From NCBI GenBank assembly GCA_022225965.2, contig JAKJXP020000001.1, positions 1 through 64,000 on the forward strand: DNA of 64,000 nt, written 5' to 3'. Numbering within the stretch: the first letter of the stretch is position 1; each line of letters opens with the position of its first letter. Below the pieces are notes generated by a model that searched no databases, was not told the origin of the DNA, and saw only the letters and a program-made list of their open reading frames with translations. Made by a program: the position numbers and the translations under genes. Origin of the DNA: Diatrype stigma (lineage: Eukaryota; Ascomycota; Sordariomycetes; Xylariales; Diatrypaceae). Below, piece by piece: positions 1 through 10,451 of this stretch.

Positions 1-180
1 TTTTTAATTCTTAATAAGAAAAAAAAAAGAAAAAAAGAAAACCCTTAAGCTGTCAGAACCTAACCGGAGGTTATACGGGCTTACGCCCGTTAAACGGCAA
101 GGAAATAAGGGCTGCAATAGGTATGTGGCTGGTAGCAGGAAGTGGCTGGTAACTGGTGTGGCTGTAGCAGCTGTAATAGG

Positions 181-282
181 TGGGCTGTAACAGCTGTAGC
201 AGGTAGGCTATAGCAGGTAGGCTGTAGCAGGTAGGCTGTAGCAGGTAGGCTGTAATAGGTAGGCTGTAGCAGGTAGGCTGGC
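181..282 (+). repeat. 14-bp minisatellite (AGGTAGGCTGTAGC units)
   Basis: About seven imperfect head-to-tail copies of a 14-bp unit reading AGGTAGGCTGTAGC. Looser copies of the same GGCTGTA core continue on both sides, at 120-180 and 350-470, where the unit drifts into an 11-bp TGTATGGGTGG form. Minus-strand reading frames through it give repeated Ser-His-Pro-Tyr peptides that are a consequence of the repeat and not evidence of a gene. Confidence 0.85.
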
Positions 283-302
283 TATAATGGGTAGCTGTAC
301 GG

Positions 303-576
303 GCTGTGATTGGGTGTATCGTACGGAATTATGGGTCTGGCTTTGGTAGGCTGTAGCAAGTAAGTTGTAGCAGGTAGGCTGCAGCTGTGGCAGGTAGGTT
401 GCAACAGCCTGTAGCAGGTAGGTAGGCTGTATGGGTGGCTGTATGGGTGGCTGTATAGGTGGCTGTATGGGCTGTGATTGGCTGTATCGTACGGAATTAC
501 GGGTCTAGCTTTGGGTGGGTGGGCTGTATGCGTTTTTATTGGGTGCATTGTACGGAATTACGGGTCTGGCGTTGGT
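303..576 (+). repeat. Three copies of a second, longer repeat
   Basis: A unit of about 38-44 bp with the core GTACGGAATTACGGGTCTGG occurs at about 304-346, 471-514 and 538-575. It is preceded each time by a TTGGGTG/TTGGCTG-like leader and followed by CTTTGG or GTTGG. Copies differ at scattered positions. They interrupt the 14-bp minisatellite, so the block is a higher-order mosaic of two repeat families. Confidence 0.7.
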
Positions 577-782
577 AAGTAGGTTGGGCCAATGTACTGT
601 ACTTCCAAAGCGGGCTGCCTGATTGGCTGGCAAAATGGAGCTAGCTGGCTCGACCAGTCGCCAGAGCGCGTGGAGTGGACCCGACCAATGGGAAGCCCGC
701 ATTCCAAAGGTATTTCCCAAGCCTGAATTTCTGGACATAATTTCCGTGTCACACCACCTTCACAGAATAACCTCCGGTTAGG

Positions 783-3700
783 ATAAGGAAATAAAGTATT
801 ACCTTTATTATTTAGGTTATAACGAATATTATTCGGATAGTCCGGAAAAGTATTAGGTGCTTTATCTTAAACGCCGGCAGAAATGAATAAAAAATCGAAT
901 AATAACCGGAATTATTTTTTTTTCCGAATATACCATCGAAGGGAATATTAAATATAAAAACGGACTTAAATATTATAATATTATAACTTATCCGAAATAT
1001 ATTTATAAACGACTTAAAAGTTGGTAAGTATATTTTTAACGACCTTAAGTGGTTTATATTATACGAACCGTTCGATAAATCCGAATTAATGACATCGTCG
1101 AATAGTAGCGATATTAAATGCGTTAATATAAGCGTTATGAATTATTAGGTTTATATTAATATAAGGAATATTATTAAAATAATTTATAATAATGCTTAAT
1201 ATTTCCCGATTGCGCCTTATAACTTGATAAATTCGAGAGTTTTTTGGAATAACGGCATTATTTTTAATAAGTACGGAAACCGTTTAATTAATAAGAAAAT
1301 CGGCAATGAATTTATTAATATATAATAAATACATAACGTTAAGGTTATTCCAATTGTTTCCGTTTTTGATCCTTTATTTATATAAATAATATCCTTTATA
1401 GCGGTTAATTTTTATTAAATACATAGGAGATTTATATATGCCAGCTATAAATGCATATAAAAGGCATATGCCATTCGAGGGTTTATATTTTCGATGCCGA
1501 AAAATATAATTTATAAAATATACTTATAAACGAAAATATAGCGATAAATAAATAAGAAGCAAATTACTTTTATAATTTGCCTTTTATAAGTTATATATTT
1601 CGATATATATAAAGTAAAACCGATGGGTATTATAGGATATAAATATTCCGTTATATTAATTAATGGGCATATCGGTTTTAAATAAGTTAAATTTGCCCGT
1701 AAAAAAAAAGAAATTCATTGCTTGATTTAAGAATGGATAATCGAAATTAAACGTTAAGGCGTATATAAAGTTTAAATTTTTTAATCCAATAAAGAATGGG
1801 AATTTATTGGTATTAATAATAATATAAACGAATTCCTAAATTAAAGGGATATATAATGGTAAAAAACAGTTTTCCATATATCGGAATAAAATGTATACGG
1901 AAAAAATAAGGTAAAGCTTATTATTATTTCTTTCCGTTCGGCAATAAATTAAGCCGAATTATTTTATTTTTTATAACCGTATGCCGAAAAATATATTATA
2001 AAACTAGTAAATATATTTTTATTTCGTTATAATAAAAATAATAAATGCTTTTAAGCCAAATTGGCTCGAAATTTGGATATTTTTATATAGGAAAAGTTTA
2101 ACGACTTATTTATTCTTAAAATTTAGGAATTTTTCGGTTATGTATATAATAAAAAGGTTATATAAAGTTATAAAATGGCTTTATAAGCTTTTAAGATATA
2201 CCTAATCGGATACGTCGATATTAAGGCAAAAATTTATAAGGTTTACGTTTCGAATAAATATATTATTATTTATGCCCGTAATATACGCTTTATTAAGAAG
2301 GTATTAAATAAAAGGGTTAATATTAATAAAAGCATATAATACGTTATCGAATTTACTAATCCGAAATCCGAAAACGAAATATTTCAATCGAAAACGATAA
2401 TATAATATAATTTAAACGTAACGGAAAACCTTATTGCGAAACGGAAATATATCGAAACGAAGGTTATAACTTTTTAATAACGCATTAAAACCTTTTTAAA
2501 GAAATATAACGAAAACGATTCCGAATATGAAATAAGCGGCAAGCAATTTTATTCGTCGCCCGAATTTTTTATTTCGGAATAATAATTACTGAAAAAAAAT
2601 AATAAAAAAAAAATTAATAAAAATAAAGTAATAATTATATTTAAGATAAAAAATATTAAGATAACGAAAATTATATTTCCGATTATATCGAATAATTCCT
2701 TTAAGTTCAGGAATAAAAGGAATTCGATAATTCCGAAAAAGAACATTTCGAAGAAGTAATCGAGAATTTTAAGAAAAAATATCCTTTCGGTAATAAAGTA
2801 TTGGATTTCGCTATGGATTTAATTACGGTAAATGGTTTATAAAAAAAACTTATTATTCGAAGGTTTATTCGTAATAAGGATAAAGGAATAAATTATAAAA
2901 CCCTTTTCGGTATGCGTTTTAAATCGATGCCGCCGAAGCCTTTTTTTTAACACTTTATTCGTCCTTTATAAGGATAAAAGAGAAATCTTTTTATAAGACC
3001 CGTAATAAATTTATTCGGGCATTAACGGAATACGCCTTATTTATATTAAAAATAAAAAAAATAATAGCATCGAAATTCGTTCGAACGATAAAAAAGGCAA
3101 AAAAGAATCTTATTTTTTGGAAATAATGGCAGCCGGTTTTTAAGGTATAATATAATAGTTTGGTAAAAAAAGATATATTTAATTTAATTCCTTTTTTTTT
3201 AAGGCTAAGGCCTTACCGTTAAAGTAAATAACGGATTAATGGTTTAACGTTAATAATAAGTAAATTCGAAACCGAATTCGATTAATGGTTTGCGGAAATT
3301 TCGAAATAAGGGATAATTACGTAATATAAAATGTATATTCGGTTATTACCGACGTTATATTTATTAGGATTTTCTTTACCTTTATGGCTATTCTTAACTT
3401 AAAAGGTTAATTTTACGATATGAAAATAATTTTTTTTAATGCTGCCTTTTTTAAAGGTTACGATATATACGTTCGTTAATCGAAAGAATATAATAACGGA
3501 ACGAATAAGGTTTAAAAATTTAAGCAAGCGTTATACGGCTTGCGGAAAACTTTTATTTGGTAATATCGTATTTTTACGAAGGTCCTAAAAAAGATTGGGT
3601 TTAAATCGATAATATAGGACTTATATTTATTTAAGTACGAAATAATAAAAGAGCTTTTTTTGGTATATGTTAACGATATTTTCGTTATAAGCAAAACAAT

Positions 3701-4640
3701 TACCGAATATTACCGAATTCGGAATAAATTATAAGCGTTTTTTTAATTAAAGAATTTAAGGGAAATTACGAAGTTTTTCGGATACGTTATTAAACGTAAT
3801 AAGCGCTTACGAAAGGTTTTTTTTATTTAGGAAAATTATATTCGGAAAATAATTAATAAATACGGAAAACAATTAAAAAAAATAATTAAGATTCTTTAAC
3901 GGTTCGAATTAATAATTTCCGTTATTTGGATCTTTTTTTTTTATTTAAATAACGGCAATATATTAAAAAAATAGATTTATTTAATTACTTTTTAATAAAT
4001 AGCCGTTTAAATATTTTCTTTATAATAAATAAGTTATATAAATCGAATTCGAAATTGGAAAAGATTTATCGAAACTTATTGAATCATTTTTGGCGTTATT
4101 TTAATATAATAATTAAATTTGGAATAATTTTAAGAAATAATTATAAGATTACGGATTTAATAATAAGAATTTTCGCTAACGTTGTTTTTTACGATAATTT
4201 GGAATTCCGTTTTTTTATTAGCGCTTATATAATTTTATTTGCCGAAAAGCCAATATATTAAAAAACGAAAAAATAATCGATAATTATATTTAATAATATT
4301 AAAGCGGAATTTATTAATTTTATTTTTATTAAAATAAATGGCATTTGAATTAATTTTATATTAACCGAATTAAATTATTTTTAATAAAAACTTTTTATTA
4401 TATTTACGGATTCGAAAAACGCAATAGCAATAGCATTAAATTCGTTAAATATAATAAAAACGTAATACGTAAATGTTCGATATAAATGGATTATTAATAA
4501 AATCGAAAAAGGTTTTTTCCGATTGCTTTATATCGGAACGAACGATATGGTTATAAACGGTTTTACGAAGGCCCTTTAAGCGGAAAAATATAAGCAATTC
4601 GTACGGCAAATGGAATTGGGCTTATATTAATAAGATTAAA
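783..4640 (+). mobile_element. RIP-degraded Ty1/copia retrotransposon remnant
   Basis: This AT-rich tract contains a ruined copia polyprotein on the plus strand. Pieces of the reverse transcriptase can be read near 3410-3480 (DMK..FFNA). They continue through 3513-3545 (KQALYGLRK, the copia KLxKALYGLKQ motif). At 3666-3677 the catalytic box reads YVND instead of YVDD. The RNase H end is visible at about 4404-4580: DSKNAIAIALN, then VRYKWI and a TKAL ending, matching the copia DNxSAIxLA...RYHFI...TKPL pattern. Stops (mostly TAA) break every frame. CA and TG dinucleotides are scarce and TA is abundant while CG persists, the signature expected of RIP acting on CpA. LTR boundaries were not resolved; the start given is the composition break. 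Confidence 0.85.
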
Positions 4641-5251
4641 GCGGTTATATAAATAATCGTTAATCGGTTATAATTTTTATTTCGACGCGGTATATTGTAA
4701 CGACATAAAATGGCAAATTAAAAAGTTCTTATATTTCGAAAAATATTATATATTTAAATGAAACAATATTAGTTGGTTTTTAGATTTAATATAAAAAGGA
4801 TGCTAAAAACGGCTTCGTTTTTCGAAAACGTTTAAGGGACTATATTACGTAATTAATGCCTTAATGGCATTATTTATACCTAAATAACCGCCTTTTAATA
4901 CTTTATTTACTTAGATTTCTTTGAATTTATATTATTAGTTTCTTTTCTGCAGCTATTTTCTGCTTTGTATCTGTAATATGCCCCGATGCGCAAAATACGG
5001 GACCAAGCCATTTCTTACATTTACCCTTCTTAATTTTCTGCTTATTGAAGCAGAGTCGTTGACCCCCCTACTTTGGGTCATGAGCGATAGCCATACATAA
5101 ACACCTTGTTCACTTACAAGTATAGCCTGCCCGTCTTGCCCCCTACCCCAGGACGGTTGTCGGCTACATACACATTTACCTACCTGATACCTGTTGGTAA
5201 CCACCATTTTTATCAGCTAGGGCCAACTCATTGAATCTGTGAAGATCAGCC
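4641..5251. other. Transition from RIP tract to normal-composition DNA
   Basis: AT-rich, RIP-like sequence continues to about 4930 and then gives way to balanced composition. The rest, to 5251, is the presumed upstream region of the Ndt80-like gene. I recognise no gene here. The 84-codon minus-strand frame at 4953-5207 has no family resemblance. Confidence 0.5.
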
Positions 5252-6152
5252 ATGGCCTACATTTCTCATGAGATACGCGGTTCTGCTGGCAGCCAATCGT
5301 CGTGGATAGACCGGACTGCACAGCTCAACCTAAAATCCAAAATAACTGCTGATGATCTGGTAGCAGGAACGGTCGAGAACTCCAAACCCGATAGTTAAGT
5401 TCATCAATCATCTTACTCATGACTGATCTAAGACTGATCAAGAACACTATTGTTTCATCATAGGTTTACTGTCAAAAGGTTTGGTGGAGAGTATGGGAAG
5501 TCTGCAGTACGTCGATGGCCAAGGCATCGTGACTCCCATTACGACCAGACTCGTCGCCGATATCGACCGAGGTTTGTTCCGATCAGAAGGACAATGGACA
5601 ACTTACGAGATGTACTTTTCTTGTGTATGCTGGTTCACTCTTGACCCCATAGACCAAGCATCGACCATCCAGTACATATCTCGTCGTAACTGTGAAGTAT
5701 TCGAAGTCCGCCAGTTCTCGATTCGTATCTCATCACACGTGGATGGAGCCAATAAACAAAGAGTTAGGCTCACCCAGTCTAGACCCGACAGAAGTCCTCT
5801 CAATCCCGATTCTGTGGATTTGTCACCTAAACAAAAAGGCAGCACATCCCGCTGGCCCTATCCAACCGAGCATACCTTCGAACGGGTCCAGTTTGGGGAA
5901 GCATCCACGAATGGAAGTCGAAGAGGGTGGCAACAATATTTCCGCCTCGTAACCGAGTTGATTGCAGACCGAACCTTCACGATTGCAAAAATCATTTCAC
6001 CGCCATTGGTAGTTTGTCCGCGAGTTACATATCGTGATATCACTCATCTTCGCGTTTGTGGGGTCATGTTACGTGAAATAGCCGGTACTTCATCCTCATG
6101 GCTAATTGGTGCGCGATCTCCAGGCCGTCATCAGACCGGTCGTAAAAGCTGA
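5252..6152 (+). CDS. Ndt80/PhoG-family DNA-binding protein
   Basis: This resembles the Ndt80 family of fungal transcription factors (meiotic Ndt80, Neurospora vib-1 and fsd-1 group), which bind DNA through an s-type Ig fold. I place exon 1 at 5252-5393, starting at an ATG in a good context (CAGCCATGGCC). A 70-bp GT..TAG intron (5394-5463) follows, then exon 2 from 5464; the join keeps frame and gives 276 residues. Family landmarks in exon 2 are an SEGQWTTYEMYFSC segment, EVFEVRQFSIRISSHVDG, FERVQF followed by WQQYFRLVTELIAD, then SPPLVV and finally GARSPGRH. The last two motifs are adjacent (VVRGRSPGHY) in the family, so a further in-frame intron between about 6010 and 6105 is likely. The frame ends at TGA 6150-6152 just after the domain, giving no activation region. 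See the finding on possible fusion with the next frame. It lies next to RIP-mutated DNA. Confidence 0.7.
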
Positions 6153-6227
6153 CCACGTGAAGTACTTGAGGATTCGGATAATGAGGTAGCAGCACTGAAA
6201 CGAATCCACAAACCTTCCAATCCGCCC

Positions 6228-7860
6228 ATGCGTGATAAAAGCTGGCTAGGGACTGCAGCTTTCCGGGGTCAATCAGATCTAACAATTGGTTCCCGAGAAA
6301 GTTCCATCTATGAACGACCCAAAAATCTCGACAATCAACTTGAATTGTGTCAGGGAGCAGACCAGAATACCACTCACGTCGAGAGACGAGTAATAGCAGA
6401 CCGTGGGGTACGCGGAAGGACACCGAGCACCACTAGTTCACTGTACAATTCAACCTTCACGGAGGCTGAATCTTCTTCGGATGTCGAATACATGAAAGAT
6501 GCTCTTGTATCTCCAACCGGCGAGCTGGTCATCGACACCATTATGCAAAGTTTGTGCCAATGGCTAGACACTAAGGTGGCCGTTATCCGCAGAGCTGCTG
6601 GCAACCGAGGTCGTTCAACTGACGGGGGGTCTGGAGCTGACCCAGCGAGTACAGGAGCTTCAACTACTGATACACATGACTTTGCAATACGCGATAGACA
6701 GAGCAGATATGGGACACGTAAACAGCGGCGCAGTTCGTATGGAGACGAAAATCGAGACGCGCGTGATAGAAAGAGGCAGCGAGAGCCTCAGGGACATATT
6801 AAAGATGTGGACGAGGTTAAGCGATTCGCATGCCCTTATTTCAAGAGAAATCCAAGGAAGTACTGCAAAGAATCGACATGCGTTGGACCTGGATGGATAG
6901 AGATCCACAGGGTGAAGTAGGAGCCCCTCGCTTTTTGTTATATGACTATTGTTGACTTATCACTGCAAACAGGGGCCACCTTCACAGACGGCATGCGTTA
7001 CCACTGCAGTGTCCTAGATGCTGGGAGGTCTTCTGGAACGAAGGCCTTCGCGATGCACACCTACAATGACCCCCCTTGCCAAAGGAAGCGCAATGACACG
7101 CTCCTTGATGGGTTCTCCAAGGCACAGGAACAGAAGTTGCGAAGTAGAAAGAAGGCGGACAAGAACATGACCGACGAGGACAAATGGAGGGAGATCTATC
7201 TCATTCTGTTTCCTGACGACGATGTGGAAACGATACCAAGCCCATGTAAGCTCCTACCAAATCCCTTCACGTCCCTGCCTCGGTCTAGACTGGGACGTTG
7301 GACGAGAAGATTCCCTGAACTGTGACGCTAGATTATGGAGACATACTCTTCGACAAGGGTAGCCTAGAGGCCTACCGAGACTCGCCAGAGAGTTTCATCG
7401 AGTTCGCTCGCAGGGAGTTTCCCCAGTTCGTACGACGCGAACTCGAGGTCCTGTTCCAAACAGAGTTCCGAGATATCGGGGAGCTGATCCGGCCACGGAT
7501 CCAAGAGATGATGCTCATGCTCCAGCCCCGGCTGACCTGAGCCTCCACGAGACCTCCATGAGAGGGGCTGTCGACGAGTCTGGCGACGGACGTACCGCGT
7601 CTCTTCGGACACTAGCTGAGGAAAGACGTCCTTACTGGTAGACGACAGAATCGAACCTGCGGTTTCTTGCCCTTGCTCAACAGCTCGACGTGTTCGAAAA
7701 CTTTGTTCCTCAGGAACAGCAGCCTCCTGCTTGGTTGGGAGCCCCGACCATGAATTTAGAACCTGCTTTCAACTCCAATTTTGACTGGGACGACACCCAG
7801 CTTGGCAACATGTTCCCTCCGAACGTGCTCAATTCGCCGGGATTAGCACAATACGGGTGA
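6228..7860 (+). pseudogene. Fungal zinc-finger protein with two frameshifts
   Basis: The reading resembles a large fungal family with an atypical C2H2-like finger region: ACPYFKRNPRKY, then PGWIEIHRVK, then HLHRRHALPLQCPRCWEVFW. Exon 1 runs to 6916; a 56-bp intron (6917-6972) joins HRVK to GHLHRRH in frame. The family continuation (DPPCQRK, then RSRKKADKNMTDEDKWREIY) is one base out of frame, from an apparent extra T near 7067. An 86-bp intron (7246-7331, with GTAAGC and CTAG) joins IPSP to YYGDILFDKG. The frame then reads FARREFPQFVRRELEVLF and PRIQEMMLMLQPRL before TGA at about 7538-7540. The next frame continues through a plausible 57-bp intron (7592-7648) to a C-terminus ending at TGA 7858-7860. 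Two frameshifts suggest a pseudogene, though assembly errors are possible. Start at 6228 is only the first ATG; the frame is open further upstream to 6153. Confidence 0.65.
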
Positions 7861-10451
7861 AGGAACGCGGCCTCACATCCCGAGAAATAGGAGGCTGGCT
7901 AAGTAGTTCAACTAGTTACATCCCCATCGAGAGCGCATCGTAATCGAACCGGGAATGTCTGCCTGGCGACGATGAGCTCTTACACGAGGCCTTCTAAATC
8001 ATATCACCGGCCACTGGCCTGAATTTGAACCGGCGAAATGGATCCTTACTACGTTTTTAAGGATCTGGAGATATCTCAAAGGATTTACTTATCCCACGCA
8101 AGGGGTTGGAGGGGCATACGTACAACCAGTCTGCGGTTCGTCGCGGTTACATGGCAACCAATGCCGACTTGGCACTTGACTGGATAGTTTTTAGTCTCAC
8201 ATACCATCCACCATCCACTATCCACCATCACAGCCTCCTCGGGCGTCAACCGCGAGGCAGCCACCAGGACAGGACAGGGCAGGATAGGCAGGGCAGGCAG
8301 GGTCAGGCAGGGCAGGGCTGGGCTGTATGTATGTATATATATATATAAGCCTGGGAAGACCCCGAAATAGAACAATGTCTTGACCTGAACTAACCAGCCT
8401 CGCGAATCACAGGGGAGCATCGCCCTCCATGTTGGTTGAGGCTGCAAACTGTGAAAAGTTCAGCGGTTAGAAGAGTTAGAAGACGTCAGTCAGGGACCTC
8501 GAAGCAGAACCTTGAGAAAGGCCGGGGTTCAGGTATCCAAAGACTTTGGTGCCCGACACAATTGCGGTGTGGGTTCCAGGTACCCAATACCTGCTGTTCT
8601 AGGGGCCGGATCCCGGTATGAAGCAGATCTTACTGTTTCCACCTATCAGGCGGGCACTGTGCTGAGTACTTGCATGTGGAAATCCAAGCCGGAAAGCAGC
8701 ACTGTCACGTCACATCCATCACCTTACGTTCAGCGCTTACATTGGAATACTATGGAGTATATGAATGAATAACTATATGAATACCTACCTATGAATTGAA
8801 AACCTGTAGATCTAGGGACCTGCTGCATATTGAAGTGAATTTTGGAGAGAGATAGTTAAGAGAAGAGGTGTCTTGGTAAAATATATTACCTAGGTATCAT
8901 GTCTGATACTGAAACCAGTTTGTATGCAGATGGCAAGGAAGAAAAAGAAAAAAAGACAAAACCACCAAGGTTCCTTCCAGGTTGCTTTGCTTGGTGGTTC
9001 TGAACGGGAGGGGTAGATAGTACATCACATGTAGAAACTCATCGCTTAATGCCGGCTAAAGATGTGCTGAATGACTATGAAGTACTTACACAGTACAACT
9101 GAAGCACTGAACTGCTTATTGTGCTCCTACTTTTGTTGCATCAACATTTCAGAAAGTTCTCAATCATCTGGGATCTGGATCATATGTACTTAGACATTCA
9201 TAGACAAAAAAGGAAGTAACAATTATAGAAAAGGTAATCAAAAATCTGGAAATCAGGTTATTTGAATGACGACGTTCAGTACAGTAAGTGAATTGGTCCC
9301 AGGTTACAATACGAAGTACCCAACCACTGCACATAGTGGAATATTACAGTGCGAATTGGGTTCCTGCTGGCTGACTGGGCAGAGTATCCGAAGTATTCAT
9401 TGGAAAGAACTACTGCCACAGGCTGGATGTTCTGACTGTGCAGCTGCCTTCCGATGCTGCATCGAATCAAAACAGCCCAAGGCACTGCAACAGACACCGA
9501 GCCAAACGGAACCACCTGCACCTGCAATTCTCGAGGGCCAACGGCTCCAGGGCTGTTGAGGATTAGTCCTAACTACCTACATACCTACCTAGATACTAGG
9601 GACCTATCCATTGACATTCGACGCAGATGCAGGTGCAGATGCAAAACCTGAATGAATAAATACATGAACACATCAAGACCCGAATCCTGTTCTCCTGATA
9701 TCCTGAAGCGTTAGGTAAGTAATAAATGAACGAATGCGCTGGCTTTAGCCACCACCACGTTCCCTCTGCACATTGGCTGTTTCAAATTGTGCACCCAACG
9801 CATGCTCTGTACAATATGCTCTGTATGTACATACAATGCTCGTGTCTTTAGTTATTCTCAGGTGTCCTTTCCCGCACTCATAGCGCATACATACCACCCA
9901 CCTCCATCCCTACCTACTCTCAGGGCTGTCAGATACCACACCCAACCAATACTTCGTACATACAACATAACTACATACACCACACAACATACATAATTCA
10001 ATACGATCGAGTTTCCGTCCCATCCATCGTTCGAGATCTCGAGAAAAGCGACCTAGCCCAGAGAGCTGCAGATGCAACAGATGCAAGAGGTGCAAAGGGT
10101 GCAACACGCGCCAATCAAAGACAGACGCTGTGATCCGCTCGGAAGCTTATCGTTGTTTCCCCTACAGTTTCCCCTACAGTAGTCCCGTTCCGACCACCTA
10201 ATCTGCAATCTGCGCTCCTGCAATTTTCAACTTCACCATCTCTGCAACCAACAATAACCTCCCTGGTGGATTTCGAACGCAGTCGGGCCCGTGTTGGGCT
10301 CCCATGCTACATACTACTCGCCACATGCTACAGCTACATGCTATAGCCACATGCTACACGCTACATGCGACATACCGTACGGTCCACACATACTAACACC
10401 AATACCACACAGTGACCTGGTTGTCATCATCCCCTCCCGCCGGTCAGCAAG
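7861..10451. other. Intergenic region with simple repeats
   Basis: No gene recognised. It contains a purine-rich GGCAGG-type low-complexity run at about 8270-8325 followed by a short (TA)n run at 8335-8347, and many scattered TACCTAC/GTAGGTA pieces. At about 10300-10372 short imperfect repeats of ACATGCTACA lie just upstream of the next gene. The last few hundred bases are presumably its promoter and leader. Short frames here, such as 9266-9559, show no family features. Confidence 0.5.

Larger units (their letters stand above)
59..782. repeat. 16-bp inverted repeat flanking a minisatellite block
   Basis: A perfect 16-bp inverted repeat occupies 59-74 (CCTAACCGGAGGTTAT) and 767-782 (its reverse complement). 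The roughly 690 bp between the arms hold the tandem repeats listed below and some ordinary-composition DNA at 580-760. The right arm coincides with the abrupt change to the AT-rich retroelement remnant. The arms could be remains of transposon termini or of LTR ends. No target-site duplication is obvious, so the identity is open. Confidence 0.55.

Noticed and set aside
4953..5207. 84-codon minus-strand frame between the retroelement and the Ndt80-like gene
   Set aside because: No family resemblance, no splice context and adjacent to repeat DNA; could be part of an LTR but not demonstrable.
7645..7670. tRNA T-loop-like string (reverse of CGAATCGAACC type)
   Set aside because: The would-be T-stem does not pair and no acceptor or anticodon stem can be drawn; the sequence fits the zinc-finger gene's last intron/exon.
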